DNA of 64,000 nucleotides from positions 492,639-556,638 of the forward strand of contig NZ_KQ948657.1 in NCBI RefSeq assembly GCF_001514145.1. Reading direction: 5' to 3'. Of this stretch, positions 52,168 to 63,329 are shown piece after piece. The first letter of the stretch is position 1. Each line of letters begins with the position of its first letter. Under the pieces are notes generated by a model. The model did no database searches, was not told the origin of the DNA, and was given only the letters and a program-made list of their open reading frames with translations. The DNA is from Streptomyces canus (GTDB lineage Bacteria; Actinomycetota; Actinomycetes; Streptomycetales; Streptomycetaceae). A program made the position numbers and the translations under genes.

Positions 52168-53478
52168 GTGTCCGCACCACAGAAGAAGACCGCCGGGCGA
52201 TCCCTGCTGGTCACCTCCGCCGCCGCCCTGTCGTCCCTCGCGCTGACCGCGCCCGTCGCCCTCGCGGCTCCCAGCCCGTCACCGAGCGCGTCGCCAAGCG
52301 CATCCCCGAGCGCCACTCCCCCGGCGAACATGTCGACCGTGGGCGGCTCGCGGCTCGGCCAGGCGGGCACGCAGGTCAATCTCGCGAGCGGGGTCCCGGT
52401 CCTGCCCAAGGACATCACCGCGCGCTCCTGGATCGTGACGGACGCCGAGTCCGGGGATGTGCTCGCCGCACACAACGCGCACTGGCGACTGCCCCCGGCG
52501 AGCACCATGAAGATGCTCTTCGCGGACACCGTGCTGCCGAAGTTCGCCAAGACCGAGAAGCACAAGGTCGTCCCCTCCGACCTCGCGGGCATGGGCGCCG
52601 GCTCCAGCCTGGTCGGGATAAAGGAGGGCGAGACGTACACGGTCCACGATCTGTGGCTCGGCGTCTTCCTTCGCTCCGGCAACGACGCCGTGCATGTCCT
52701 GTCCGCGATGAACAAGGGCGTCGCCAAGACCGTCACGGAGATGAACGAGCACGCCGAGGAGCTCCAGGCCCTCGACACGCATGTCGTCAGCCCCGACGGC
52801 TACGACGCCCCCGGCCAGGTCTCCTCGGCCTACGACCTGACCCTGTTCGCCCGCTCCGGCCTGCAGAAGAAGGACTTCCGCGAGTACTGCTCGACGGTCA
52901 CCGCGAAGTTCCCCGGCGAGACGAAGAAGGACAAGAAGGGCAAGACCGTCCGCAAGCCCTTCGAGATCCAGAACACCAACCGACTGCTGAGCGGCGACTA
53001 CGACATCTCGCAGTACCAGGGCATTGCAGGTGTGAAGAACGGCAACACCACCAACGCGGGCGCCACCTTCACCGGTGTCGCCGAGCGCAATGGCAGGGTG
53101 CTGCTCGTCACCGTCATGCACCCGTCCAAGGAAGAGCACAACGAGGTCTACAAGGAGACCGCGAAGCTCTTCGACTGGGGCTTCAAGGCGGCCGGCAAGG
53201 TGCAGCCGGTGGGTGAGCTGGTGCCGCCGAAGGGCGCCGCGCAGTCCAGCGCCCAGCCGGGGGACGCCGGCGAGGCCGGGGGTTCCGGGGATTCCGCGGG
53301 CTCAGGGGCCTCGGCGAAGCACGTCGCGTCCGCCACGGCCGACGGCGGCTCCCGCGGAATGGGCACCGCCATCGCGATCACCGGCGGCCTCCTTGTGCTG
53401 CTCGCGGGCGCCGCGTTCCTCGTCAACCGCCGCTGGCCGCTGCCGGATCTGGTGCGTCGTCGCTCTTCTCGTCCGTGA
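52168..53478 (+). CDS. D-alanyl-D-alanine carboxypeptidase (PBP5-like, S11)
   Basis: 436 residues: signal peptide (about 1-34), Ser/Pro repeats (about 35-52), S11 peptidase domain (about 75-345), a disordered linker and a C-terminal membrane helix (about 395-420) with a basic tail. Active-site motifs: S112-T-M-K115, S-G-N (FLRSGNDAVHVL), and K-N-G instead of the usual K-T-G (GVKNGNTTNAG). Removes the terminal D-Ala of peptidoglycan stems outside the membrane. The GTG start has no ribosome site and TACGTT ends eight bases before it, so the message is probably leaderless. Confidence 0.92.
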   Translation: MSAPQKKTAGRSLLVTSAAALSSLALTAPVALAAPSPSPSASPSASPSATPPANMSTVGGSRLGQAGTQVNLASGVPVLPKDITARSWIVTDAESGDVLAAHNAHWRLPPASTMKMLFADTVLPKFAKTEKHKVVPSDLAGMGAGSSLVGIKEGETYTVHDLWLGVFLRSGNDAVHVLSAMNKGVAKTVTEMNEHAEELQALDTHVVSPDGYDAPGQVSSAYDLTLFARSGLQKKDFREYCSTVTAKFPGETKKDKKGKTVRKPFEIQNTNRLLSGDYDISQYQGIAGVKNGNTTNAGATFTGVAERNGRVLLVTVMHPSKEEHNEVYKETAKLFDWGFKAAGKVQPVGELVPPKGAAQSSAQPGDAGEAGGSGDSAGSGASAKHVASATADGGSRGMGTAIAITGGLLVLLAGAAFLVNRRWPLPDLVRRRSSRP

Positions 53479-54334
53479 GCTCCTGCTCCTTGCTCCCCGT
53501 CGCCGTCCACGCGGCGCAGAACAGCACCAGTTTCGCCGTGAAGTTGATCCACAGCAGCAGGGCGACGGGGACGCCGAACGCGCCGTACATGCTCTTCGTC
53601 GCCACGCCCTGCATATAGCCGCTCAGCAGCAGCTTCAGCAGTTCGAAGCCGATCGCGCCGGTCAGCGCGGCGACGAACAATCGACGGCGCGCCGGCTCGA
53701 CCCCGGGCAGCAGGGTCAGGACGTACAGCAGGAGCAGGAAGTCGGCGAGTACGGCGATGACGAACGCGGCGACGCGCAGCAGGACCCGGCCGGCGCTGCC
53801 CTCCTGGAGGCCCAGTTCTCCGGCGATCCAGTCGACCAGCGCGGAGGCGACGGTGGAGATGGCGAGCGTGACCAGGACCGCGCCGCCGAACCCGACCAGG
53901 ATTCCCAGGTCCTTGCCCTTGCGCAGGATCGCGTTCTCGTCCTCGTCGGGCAGCTCCCACACCGCGCGCAGACACTCGCGCATCGAGCCGGCCCAGCCGA
54001 TGCCGGTGAACAGCAGGGCGGCGGCGGCGATGAGACCGACGGTGCCGGCGTTCTGGACCAGGTCGCCGATGTTCAGCTGATCGGAGATGCCGGGCACCTG
54101 ATCGGCGATCTTGTCCTGGAGGTCGTTCTGCTGCTCCGTGCTGAGCGTGGCGGCGGCGATCGCTGCGGCCACGGTGAGCAGCGGGAACAGCGCGACGAAG
54201 CTGGTGAACGTCATCGCCGCGGCCAGCCGGGTCCACTTCACCCGGTCCAACCGTTCGTACGACCGCCACGCGTGCGTGGCGGTCAGGCGCACCCAGAGCG
54301 GCCCGACGACGGGGAGTCTCTTCAGCCAGTCCAT
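53423..54334 (-). CDS. YihY/BrkB family membrane protein
   Basis: 303 residues with six helices: LAAAMTFTSFVALFPLLTVAAA, later GWAGSMRECLRAVWELPDEDEN and GAFGVPVALLLWINFTAKLVLF (read in parts) are typical. Function unsettled; once annotated as RNase BN. ATG 54334 matches the family start (MDWLKRLP); GTG 54415 would add 27 residues. The end overlaps the convergent carboxypeptidase gene by 56 bases. Confidence 0.88.
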   Translation of the reverse strand: MDWLKRLPVVGPLWVRLTATHAWRSYERLDRVKWTRLAAAMTFTSFVALFPLLTVAAAIAAATLSTEQQNDLQDKIADQVPGISDQLNIGDLVQNAGTVGLIAAAALLFTGIGWAGSMRECLRAVWELPDEDENAILRKGKDLGILVGFGGAVLVTLAISTVASALVDWIAGELGLQEGSAGRVLLRVAAFVIAVLADFLLLLYVLTLLPGVEPARRRLFVAALTGAIGFELLKLLLSGYMQGVATKSMYGAFGVPVALLLWINFTAKLVLFCAAWTATGSKEQELTDEKSDDAPDPAAASGG

Positions 54335-54480
54335 GATCGGATCTTGCCCTCCGCGTGGAAGACCGATGTGTGAGTACCCCGAAAACACGGGACGACGTCG
54401 GGTACCGTTGATCACCCATTTGGGGATAGGAGCGATGTTTACGATCGAATTGCCTCTATAGCGGCGATACGGTCACCGGC

Positions 54481-55863
54481 ATGTCTGCCGACACCGTTCC
54501 CGTCACGGGATGGGGGCGCACCGCCCCCACCGCGGCCCGTCTGATCCGTCCACGGAGCTACGAGGAGGCCGTGGCCGCCGTCCGGGGCTGCGGGGCCCGT
54601 GGCGGCATCCCGAGGGGCCTGGGACGGGCGTACGGAGACGCGGCACAGAACGCCGGCGGCGAGGTGTTCGACATGACCGGCCTGAACCGCGTCCACGCGA
54701 TCGACGCCGAAGGCGGCACCGTGCTGTGCGACGCGGGCGTCTCCCTGCACCGGCTGATGGAGGTGCTGCTGCCGCTCGGCTGGTTCGTGCCGGTGACGCC
54801 CGGCACCCGGTACGTCACCGTCGGCGGCGCGATCGGCACGGACATCCACGGCAGAAATCACCACGTGTCCGGCTCCTTCTCCCGCCATGTGCTGTCCTTC
54901 GAACTGCTCACCGCCGACGGCGAGATCCGTACCGTGCGCCGCGGCGCTCCCTTGTTCGACGCGACCACCGGCGGCATGGGTCTGACCGGGATGATCCTCA
55001 CCGCGACGGTCCAGCTCCAGCCGGTCGAGACGTCCCTGATGTCGGTGGACACGGAACGCGCGCGGGACCTCGACGACCTGATGGCCCGTCTGACGGCGAC
55101 CGACCACCAGTACCGCTACTCGGTCGCCCGGGTCGACCTGCTGGCCCGCGGGGCCGCGACGGGGCGGGCCGTTCTCACGCGGGGCGACCACGCGCCGCTG
55201 GAAGCGCTGCGGACACCGGGGCTGCTCGCCGGTGGCACGCGCGCGCGGAGACACCCGTTGGCCTTCGGGACCCCGCGCTTCCCGGCCCCGCCCCCCTTCC
55301 TCCCCGAGGGACTGCTCACCGGCACGACCGTGGGGCTGTTCAACGAGCTCTGGTACCGGAGGGCGCCCCGCGCGCGTACCGGCCGACTGCAGAGGATCTC
55401 CGCGTTCTTCCACCCCTTGGACGCTGTGCCCCACTGGAACCGGATCTACGGCCGCGGCGGCCTCGTGCAGTACCAGTTCGTCGTCCCACAGGGCCAGGAG
55501 GAGGCCCTGCGCCGGATCGTGCGGCGGGTCTCCGAGCAGCGGTGCCCGTCCTTTCCCGCCGTGCTCAAGCGGTTCGGGGACGCCGACCCCGGGTGGCTCT
55601 CCTTCCCGGTGCCCGGCTGGACCCTGGCCCTGGACATCCCGGCCGGTCTGCCCGGTCTCGGCGCCCTCCTCGACGAACTGGACGAGGAGGTGGCCATGGC
55701 CGGCGGACGGGTCTGCCTGGCCAAGGACTCCCGTCTGCGGCCGGAACTGCTCACCGCGATGTACCCGCGCCTCGACGACTTCCGTGCGCTGCGCGCGGAG
55801 CTGGACCCGCGCGGGGTGTTCACCTCGGACCTGTCCCGCCGTCTGACTCTCCAAGCCCTCTGA
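54481..55863 (+). CDS. dprE1: Decaprenylphosphoryl-ribose oxidase homologue
   Basis: 460 residues, VAO-type FAD enzyme. GGIPRGLGRAYGDAAQN and TDIHGRNHHVSGSF correspond to the FAD-binding/active-site parts of mycobacterial DprE1 (Tyr60 = Tyr51, His132 = His123), and LAKDSR holds the catalytic Lys (418 = Lys415). The residue matching Cys387, the benzothiazinone target, is Ala383 (GWTLALDIP). It oxidises polyprenyl-phospho-ribose at C2; DprE2, next gene, reduces the keto product to the arabinose form. ATG 54481. Confidence 0.9.
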   Translation: MSADTVPVTGWGRTAPTAARLIRPRSYEEAVAAVRGCGARGGIPRGLGRAYGDAAQNAGGEVFDMTGLNRVHAIDAEGGTVLCDAGVSLHRLMEVLLPLGWFVPVTPGTRYVTVGGAIGTDIHGRNHHVSGSFSRHVLSFELLTADGEIRTVRRGAPLFDATTGGMGLTGMILTATVQLQPVETSLMSVDTERARDLDDLMARLTATDHQYRYSVARVDLLARGAATGRAVLTRGDHAPLEALRTPGLLAGGTRARRHPLAFGTPRFPAPPPFLPEGLLTGTTVGLFNELWYRRAPRARTGRLQRISAFFHPLDAVPHWNRIYGRGGLVQYQFVVPQGQEEALRRIVRRVSEQRCPSFPAVLKRFGDADPGWLSFPVPGWTLALDIPAGLPGLGALLDELDEEVAMAGGRVCLAKDSRLRPELLTAMYPRLDDFRALRAELDPRGVFTSDLSRRLTLQAL

Positions 55864-55891
55864 AGATCCCAGGCCCTCCAAGGAGCTGCTC

Positions 55892-56647
55892 GTGAAGGAC
55901 GCCTTCGGCATTCCCCAGTCCCTGCTCATCCTTGGCGGTACGTCCGAGATCGCGCTGGCCACCGCCCGCCGTCTCGTCGTCCGCCGCACCCGCACGGTGT
56001 GGCTGGCGGGGCGCCCGTCCCCCGCCCTGGAGTCGGCCGCCACGCAATTGCGCTCTCTGGGGGCCGTGGTCCACACCGTCGCCTTCGACGCGCTGGACCC
56101 CGAGTCCCACGAGACGGTGCTCGGCAAGGTGTTCGCCGAGGGCGACATCGACATGGTGTTGCTCGCCTTCGGGATCCTCGGGGACCAGGCCTACGACGAG
56201 CGCGAGCCTGTCGCGGCGGTGCGGGTCGCGCAGACCAACTACACGGGTGCCGTCTCGGCCGGCCTGGTGTCCGCGCGCGCGTTGCAGGCCCAGGGGCACG
56301 GCTCGCTCGTCGTGCTCTCCTCCGTCGCTGGCGAGCGCGCCCGCCGCGCCGACTTCATCTACGGCTCCAGCAAGGCCGGCCTCGACGTCTTCGCCCAGGG
56401 GTTGGGCGACGCGCTGCACGGCACGGGCGTGCACGTCATGGTCGTACGCCCCGGGTTCGTGCGGTCGAGGATGACGGCCGGTCTGGAGGCGGCGCCCCTC
56501 GCGACCACCCCGGAGGCCGTCGCGACGGCGATCGAGCTGGGTCTGCGGCGCCGCTCGGAGACGGTGTGGGTGCCGGGAGCGCTGCGGGTCGTGATGGCGG
56601 TGGCGCGGCACCTGCCGCGGGCGGTGTTCCGGCTGCTGCCGCTGTGA
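55892..56647 (+). CDS. dprE2: Decaprenylphosphoryl-D-2-keto-erythropentose reductase homologue (SDR)
   Basis: 251 residues, short-chain dehydrogenase: LILGGTSEIALATAR is the cofactor loop, VLSSVAG the catalytic Ser, YGSSK the Tyr-x3-Lys. Directly downstream of the DprE1 homologue (28-base gap, GTG with AAGGAG), the order found in arabinan-making actinobacteria. Completes the epimerisation to polyprenyl-phospho-arabinose. Ends six bases from a convergent gene. Confidence 0.9.
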   Translation: MKDAFGIPQSLLILGGTSEIALATARRLVVRRTRTVWLAGRPSPALESAATQLRSLGAVVHTVAFDALDPESHETVLGKVFAEGDIDMVLLAFGILGDQAYDEREPVAAVRVAQTNYTGAVSAGLVSARALQAQGHGSLVVLSSVAGERARRADFIYGSSKAGLDVFAQGLGDALHGTGVHVMVVRPGFVRSRMTAGLEAAPLATTPEAVATAIELGLRRRSETVWVPGALRVVMAVARHLPRAVFRLLPL

Positions 56648-56653
56648 CCGTGG

Positions 56654-57238
56654 TTACAGCTGGCCTGTGGGCAGGGAGCCGCGGTCGACGTGGCCGGCCT
56701 GGGGCGGCACGGTCGAGCGACCGAAGGTGAACTCGCGCAGTTTGCGCCACACCCCGTCGGCGCCCTGCTCGTAGAGCGCGAATCCGGTGCACGGCCACTC
56801 TGCCTCGAACTCGGCGAGTTCCCCGAAGGCGCGGTCCATGGCCGCCTCGTCGATGCCGTGGGCCACGGTGACATGCGGGTGGTAGGGGAACTGCAGTTCC
56901 CTCGCGACCGGCCCGGAGGCGTCACGGACCTGCTTCTGGAGCCAGGTGCAGGCCTCGGCTCCCTGGGCGATCCGGACGTACACGACCGGTGACAGCGGCC
57001 GGAAGGTGCCGGTGCCGGACAGCTTCATCGGGAAGGGCCGGCCCGTCGCGGCGACCTCGGTGAGGTGCGCCTCGATGGCGGGCAGCGCGGTGTCCGCGAC
57101 CTCTGTGGGCGGCAGCAGGGTGACATGGGTGGGGATCCCGTGAGCCGCGGCGTCGCCGAAGCCCGCGCGCCGCTCTTGGAGCAGGCTGCCGTGAGGCTCC
57201 GGGACCGCGATCGACACACCGATCGTTACGGTCCCCAC
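56654..57238 (-). CDS. 2'-5' RNA ligase-like / 2H phosphoesterase protein
   Basis: 194 residues with the two H-x-T motifs of the 2H family, THVTLLPP and PHVTVAHG, about 80 residues apart. Such enzymes act on cyclic phosphates or RNA ends. GTG 57238 follows AGGAG at five bases. No partner genes. The 185 bases between it and trpS (57239-57423) hold nothing I can name. Confidence 0.88.
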   Translation of the reverse strand: MGTVTIGVSIAVPEPHGSLLQERRAGFGDAAAHGIPTHVTLLPPTEVADTALPAIEAHLTEVAATGRPFPMKLSGTGTFRPLSPVVYVRIAQGAEACTWLQKQVRDASGPVARELQFPYHPHVTVAHGIDEAAMDRAFGELAEFEAEWPCTGFALYEQGADGVWRKLREFTFGRSTVPPQAGHVDRGSLPTGQL

Positions 57239-57423
57239 GTCGTCTCCTGTTCGTCCCTGTCGTCCTGTCGGATTCGTTCCCAGCCGTCCGGCTATCGACT
57301 GTACGGCCACGGCTGTGCTGTGGGCAGGCGCAGGCGTAGTGATGTGCAGCGCTCTGTCCGGTGGTGCTGGTGTGCGGTGGTACGCCCCGGTGGCCGGCGG
57401 GAGGTACCGCCGGCCGGCGGCGG

Positions 57424-59126
<1,703 letters not shown>

Positions 59127-59140
<14 letters not shown>

Positions 59141-60047
59141 GTCCTATGGCGGTGAGGGCTCGGGGGGAAGCGCGCGTGAGCGTGCGTCCCGGCTGCCCGA
59201 GGAGCTGCGGGCGCTCGGGCGTTCCCTGGACGCGCCGGGCGCGGGCGGGTCCGAGTCGATGGTGGAGCGGGTGCTGGAGCAGATACTCGCCGAGCGGCTG
59301 CCGGTCCCGGTTGCCCAGGCCTCGGGTCCCGGTGAGCGGCTGCGGGCGGTGCGGCGGTGGACGCGGATGCGGTGGCGTTCGCTGGCCGCGACCCTGTGCG
59401 GGCTGCTGGCGGTCCTCGCGCTCACGCCTCCGGTGCGGGCGGCGGTCCTGGACTGGTTCGACTTCGGCGGGGTCGAGGTGCGGTACGACCCGTCGGCGGT
59501 GCCCTCGCCCGGGGCCGAGGTGCCCGGCTGCGGCCGCTCGGTGTCGCTCGCGCAGGCCGAGCGGCGGGCGGGGTTCGAACCGCTGGTGCCGTCGGCGCTC
59601 GGCGCTCCGGATGTGGTGACGGTGACGGCCGAGCCGCGGGGGCGGTCCCTGGTGAGCCTGTGCTGGCGTGAGCGGGGGGACACCATCCGGCTGGACGAGT
59701 ACCGGGCCCGTCTGGACATCGGCTTCGCCAAGAGTGTGCGGGAGCAGCCGGAGTGGCTCTCGCTGGACGGGGACTCCTCGGAGCTCGGTGGGGCCCAGGA
59801 CACGGCTCTGTGGTTTCCGCGGCCCCACCTGCTGAGCTTCTGGCTGGTGGACGCGGCCGGCTCCCACTACACCCGCGAGCAGCGGACCGCCGGGCCGACG
59901 CTGCTGTGGATGCACGGGTCGGGTGTTCTGGACGTGCCGGACGTGACGCTGCGGCTGGAGGGGGTCGCGTCGAAGTCGCGGGCTGTGGAGATCGCCCAGT
60001 CCCTCGGCGAGCCGGGGCACGAGGGGGCCGAGAAGTCCGCGGATTAG
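59127..60047 (+). CDS. Anti-sigma-like single-helix membrane protein
   Basis: 306 residues: cytoplasmic part (about 1-83, with LPEELRALGRSL), one helix (about 86-106, LAATLCGLLAVLALTPPV), then an outer domain of 200 residues with Cys and Trp but no known fold. Overlaps the sigma gene end; starts GTG 59124, ATG 59127 and GTG 59133 are all possible, the last having the best spacing to GGGGG. Expected to hold the upstream sigma factor until a signal outside the membrane releases it (inference from order and topology). Confidence 0.72.
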
Positions 60048-60057
60048 TGCGCGCGGG

Positions 60058-60089
60058 GTGGGAACCCCGACGGGCCGGGCGGTGTACCA
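60058..60089 (+). promoter_or_regulatory. Second copy of the ECF promoter, before the exported-protein pair
   Basis: GTGGGAACC (60058-60066), 12-base spacer, GCGGTGTACCA (60079-60089); both blocks are identical to the sigma promoter. Over 38 bases the two sites match at 28. It lies 11 bases after the anti-sigma-like gene, so the two following genes have their own sigma-dependent transcript. Confidence 0.78.
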
Positions 60090-60092
60090 GAA

Positions 60093-60149
60093 GTGACACG
60101 CGGCTCGCGGACGGGCCGCACGGGGATCGTCTGTTGGGAGCCGGCATGA
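60093..60149 (+). CDS. Possible 18-codon leaderless leader peptide
   Basis: GTG 60093 sits exactly where the leaderless sigma gene starts relative to the matching promoter. The frame runs 18 codons (Arg/Gly/Thr-rich, with one Trp and one Cys) and its TGA (60147-60149) overlaps the ATG of the next gene as ATGA. Too short to prove by reading; the coincidence of both ends is why it is listed. Confidence 0.3.
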   Translation: MTRGSRTGRTGIVCWEPA

Positions 60150-60865
60150 AGAGGCGTGTGGCTGGACCGAGGGGCCGCTGTCGTGAACTGGCAGCTGGAT
60201 CAGGAGCGTTGGCGGTGGCGCTCGCGCTGACGGTGTGGGGTGCGCCCTCCGCGTCGGCGGGCGGACCGACGAGCGTGCTCGTGGTCTCGCCGGAGAGCGG
60301 GGAGACGGCGTCGCTCTACTACTCCGACGAGGAATACGGCGAGTTGCAGCGTCTGCTCGGCCCTCCGGGTGCGGGCGCCCGCACCAAGCCGCCCGAGGCG
60401 AATCTGCTCGCAGCCCGGCAGGTCAACGTCACTTGGATGGCGCACGACGTCTCACCGTGGCGACTGGACCAGGTCTTCCCGCTGGCCGACACGGACGAGG
60501 TGTGGATACACACTGCGGAGCACGTCCCCGAGTCGGTGAACGGTCACTGGCACCGCACAAAGAATCCACCCCAACTGCGCGCCCTGCTGAAGGACTTGGG
60601 GGTGATGGGCAAGGTCTCCGGCGAGGGCCATCCCATCTTCCCGGCGCCCGGGCAGGAGCCGGGGACAGACGCGGGGGCGGTGGCCACGGAGGCGTCCGTG
60701 GTGCCGTCCTCCACGGCGGACGACGGCACCGAGTGGTGGTGGGCGCTTCCGGGGCTTGCGGTCGGAGCCGTACTGGCGCTGGTGCTGCGGCCGTTCGCTC
60801 TGCGGATGCGAGGGGACCGTGTGCGCCGGGAGCGGGGGCCTCGGCAGGAACTGCGTGATCTGTGA
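60146..60865 (+). CDS. Exported membrane-anchored protein, member A of a tandem pair
   Basis: 239 residues: signal peptide (about 13-37), outer domain (about 40-190), C-terminal helix (about 195-217) and a short basic tail ending RQELRDL. YYSDEEYGELQRLLGP and NGHWHRTKNPPQLRALLKDLG correspond to similar stretches in the next gene's product, so the two are paralogues. No known domain. ATG 60146 has GGGAG five bases upstream. Predicted target of the ECF sigma factor at 58538. Confidence 0.75.
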   Translation: MKRRVAGPRGRCRELAAGSGALAVALALTVWGAPSASAGGPTSVLVVSPESGETASLYYSDEEYGELQRLLGPPGAGARTKPPEANLLAARQVNVTWMAHDVSPWRLDQVFPLADTDEVWIHTAEHVPESVNGHWHRTKNPPQLRALLKDLGVMGKVSGEGHPIFPAPGQEPGTDAGAVATEASVVPSSTADDGTEWWWALPGLAVGAVLALVLRPFALRMRGDRVRRERGPRQELRDL

Positions 60866-60923
60866 CGAAAGGAGGTGCCCGCGAGCTGGAGATAGCGAGG
60901 CTGATCGATCCAGGGGGATGGTC

Positions 60924-61652
60924 GTGCGGAGCAGACACACAGGGGTGCGGCTCGGGCCGCGCAGGGCGTTGGCAGCGCTGGCACCGGTGGTGGTGACGGT
61001 GACCGTGCTCGGGGCGCCGGCGGCTGCCTCGGCGACACAGCAGACGCGGGGAGCGGGCCTCGACCGGCCCGACCTGGCGCTGGTCGTCACCGGCGGATCG
61101 GGCCGGACGGAGGCCGTGCGTTCCGACGAGCCGTACTTCAGCCGCCTGTGGCAGCTGCTGCAGCCGATGTACCCGGGCACGGAGCGAGTGTCCGGCGCCT
61201 GGGAGGAGGGCCGGTATCCGGCGGTGCGGTTCACCGTCGTGTGGGGGCTGACGGGTGTCGGTGGCTGGCCCCGGACGGATTCGGCACCGGGGGGTGATGT
61301 GGCGGTGGCGCGGCAGGACCAGCTGTTCCTGACGGGGGACGGCACGCCGTGGGTGCGCTCGGATCCGGCGCCGGAGCGGGAGGACGACGACATCCGCTGG
61401 CACCGGGCGCCACGGGCGGTTTTCGATCAGCTGGACCGGGCGGGCCTGGTCGGCGGCCCCGGGGAGGCGCAGGACAAGGAGGGGGCCAAGAGTTCGACGA
61501 GCCCGGAGCATGGCGTGTGGTGGGCGGTGCCGGGGCTCGTCGTGGGATTCGCAGCGGGAGTCGGCGGCACTCGTCTGATACGCCGCGCGGCGGTCGGGCC
61601 AGGAGCCGGACCGCCGCGGGATGAGCCACGACAGGAACTCATCGATCTCTAG
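60924..61652 (+). CDS. Exported membrane-anchored protein, member B of a tandem pair
   Basis: 242 residues with the same layout: signal peptide (about 12-36), outer domain, C-terminal helix (about 195-215), tail ending RQELIDL. SDEPYFSRLWQLLQP and IRWHRAPRAVFDQLDRAGLVG align with member A. GTG 60924 has GGGGG seven bases upstream; ATG 60918 is too close to it. A perfect AAAGGAGGTG stands at 60868-60877 without a matching gene start. Function unknown. Confidence 0.75.
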   Translation: MRSRHTGVRLGPRRALAALAPVVVTVTVLGAPAAASATQQTRGAGLDRPDLALVVTGGSGRTEAVRSDEPYFSRLWQLLQPMYPGTERVSGAWEEGRYPAVRFTVVWGLTGVGGWPRTDSAPGGDVAVARQDQLFLTGDGTPWVRSDPAPEREDDDIRWHRAPRAVFDQLDRAGLVGGPGEAQDKEGAKSSTSPEHGVWWAVPGLVVGFAAGVGGTRLIRRAAVGPGAGPPRDEPRQELIDL

Positions 61653-61690
61653 GAGTCACCGGTCTTTGACAACTCAAGAGAGGACGTGTG

Positions 61691-63142
61691 TCAGCCGAGG
61701 TCGATCTCCGGGTACAGCGGGAAACCGGCCACGAGGTCGGTGGCCCGGTGGGAGATCTCGTCCGCGACCTTCGGGTCCAGGATGTGCTGGGCCTTGGAGG
61801 GGGCGCCCTTGCTGGTGGTGCCGGGCTCCGTGGTGGTGAGGACACGGTCGATGAGACCGGCGACCTCGTCCATCTCGGCGGTGCCAAGGCCGCGGGTGGT
61901 CAGGGCGGGGGTGCCGATGCGGATGCCGGAGGTGTACCAGGCGCCGTTGGGGTCGGCCGGGATGGAGTTGCGGTTGGTGACGATGCCCGACTCGAGCAGG
62001 GCGGCCTCGGCCTGGCGGCCGGTGAGGCCGTAGGAGGAGGCGACATCGATCAGGTTGAGGTGGTTGTCGGTGCCGCCGGTGACCAGGGTGGCGCCGCGGC
62101 GCATCAGGCCCTCGGCCAGGGCGCGGGAGTTGTCGACGATCCGCTGGGCGTAGTCCTGGAAGGAGGGCTGACGTGCCTCGGCGAGGGCGACGGCCTTGGC
62201 GGCCATGACGTGCGGGAGCGGGCCGCCGAGGACCATCGGGCAGCCGCGGTCGACCTGGTCCTTGAGGGAGTCGTCGCACAGCACCATGCCGCCGCGCGGG
62301 CCGCGCAGCGACTTGTGGGTGGTGGTGGTGACGATCTGGGCGTGCGGGACCGGGTCGAAGTCGCCGGTGAGCACCTTGCCGGCGACGAGACCGGCGAAGT
62401 GCGCCATGTCGACCATGAGCGTGGCGCCGACCTCGTCGGCGATCTCGCGCATGATCCGGAAGTTCACCAGACGGGGGTAGGCCGAGTAGCCGGCGACGAT
62501 GATCAGCGGCTTGAACTCACGGGCCGAGGCGCGCAGCGCGTCGTAGTCGACCAGACCGGTGGAGGGGTCGGTGCCGTAGGAGCGCTGGTCGAACATCTTG
62601 CCGGAGATGTTGGGTCGGAAGCCGTGGGTGAGGTGGCCGCCGGCGTCCAGGGACATACCGAGCATGCGCTGGTTGCCGAAGGCATGGCGGAGCTCGGCCC
62701 AGTCGGCGTCGGAGAGGTCGTTGACCTGGCGGACGCCGGCCTTCTCCAGGGCGGGGACCTCGACACGCTGGGCGAGGACGGACCAGAAGGCGACGAGGTT
62801 GGCGTCGATGCCGGAGTGCGGCTGGACGTAGGCGTGCCGGGCACCGAAGAGCTCCCTGGCGTGCTCGGCGGCCAGGGACTCGACGGTGTCGACGTTGCGA
62901 CAGCCGGCGTAGAAGCGGCGGCCGACGGTGCCCTCGGCGTACTTGTCGCTGAACCAGTTGCCCATCGCGAGGAGGGTGGCCGGGGAGGCGTAGTTCTCGG
63001 AGGCGATCAGCTTGAGCATCTCGCGCTGGTCGTGGACCTCCTGGCCGATGGCGTCGGCGACGCGCGGCTCGACGGCTCGGATCACGTCGAGGGCGGCGCG
63101 GAAGGCCGTGGACTCGGTGGACAGGGGCTGCTGCTCTGACAT
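61691..63142 (-). CDS. glyA: Serine hydroxymethyltransferase
   Basis: 483 residues, PLP-dependent fold type I. Lys277 in [14 protein letters not shown] binds [20 protein letters not shown] and [12 protein letters not shown] are family motifs. Interconverts serine and glycine with tetrahydrofolate. It is longer than the usual 415-430 residues because of an insertion around 125-160 ([15 protein letters not shown]); this long form is normal for one of the two Streptomyces GlyA types. ATG 63142 with GGAGG five bases upstream. No riboswitch seen in the leader. Confidence 0.96.
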   Translation of the reverse strand: MSEQQPLSTESTAFRAALDVIRAVEPRVADAIGQEVHDQREMLKLIASENYASPATLLAMGNWFSDKYAEGTVGRRFYAGCRNVDTVESLAAEHARELFGARHAYVQPHSGIDANLVAFWSVLAQRVEVPALEKAGVRQVNDLSDADWAELRHAFGNQRMLGMSLDAGGHLTHGFRPNISGKMFDQRSYGTDPSTGLVDYDALRASAREFKPLIIVAGYSAYPRLVNFRIMREIADEVGATLMVDMAHFAGLVAGKVLTGDFDPVPHAQIVTTTTHKSLRGPRGGMVLCDDSLKDQVDRGCPMVLGGPLPHVMAAKAVALAEARQPSFQDYAQRIVDNSRALAEGLMRRGATLVTGGTDNHLNLIDVASSYGLTGRQAEAALLESGIVTNRNSIPADPNGAWYTSGIRIGTPALTTRGLGTAEMDEVAGLIDRVLTTTEPGTTSKGAPSKAQHILDPKVADEISHRATDLVAGFPLYPEIDLG

Positions 63143-63329
63143 GGCGGCCTCCGGGCTGCGTGGCTTGAAGCGGTCACGGATCACGGTTCGGCCCAGGCGC
63201 ACGGCACTTGGTCATTCACAGGCCGCTCCCCGATGGTCCGTCCCATCCCAGCGCGCCAGTCACGGCCTGTCGGCCAGCCTACCGGGCACGTGGAACGGCC
63301 CCGGCGCGGCGTCCACCATGCGAGCGACA

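Noticed and set aside
63143..63329. Glycine or other riboswitch before glyA
   Set aside because: No paired conserved core was visible in the short leader; the only clear hairpin (63330-63368) is oriented as terminator of the neighbouring gene.
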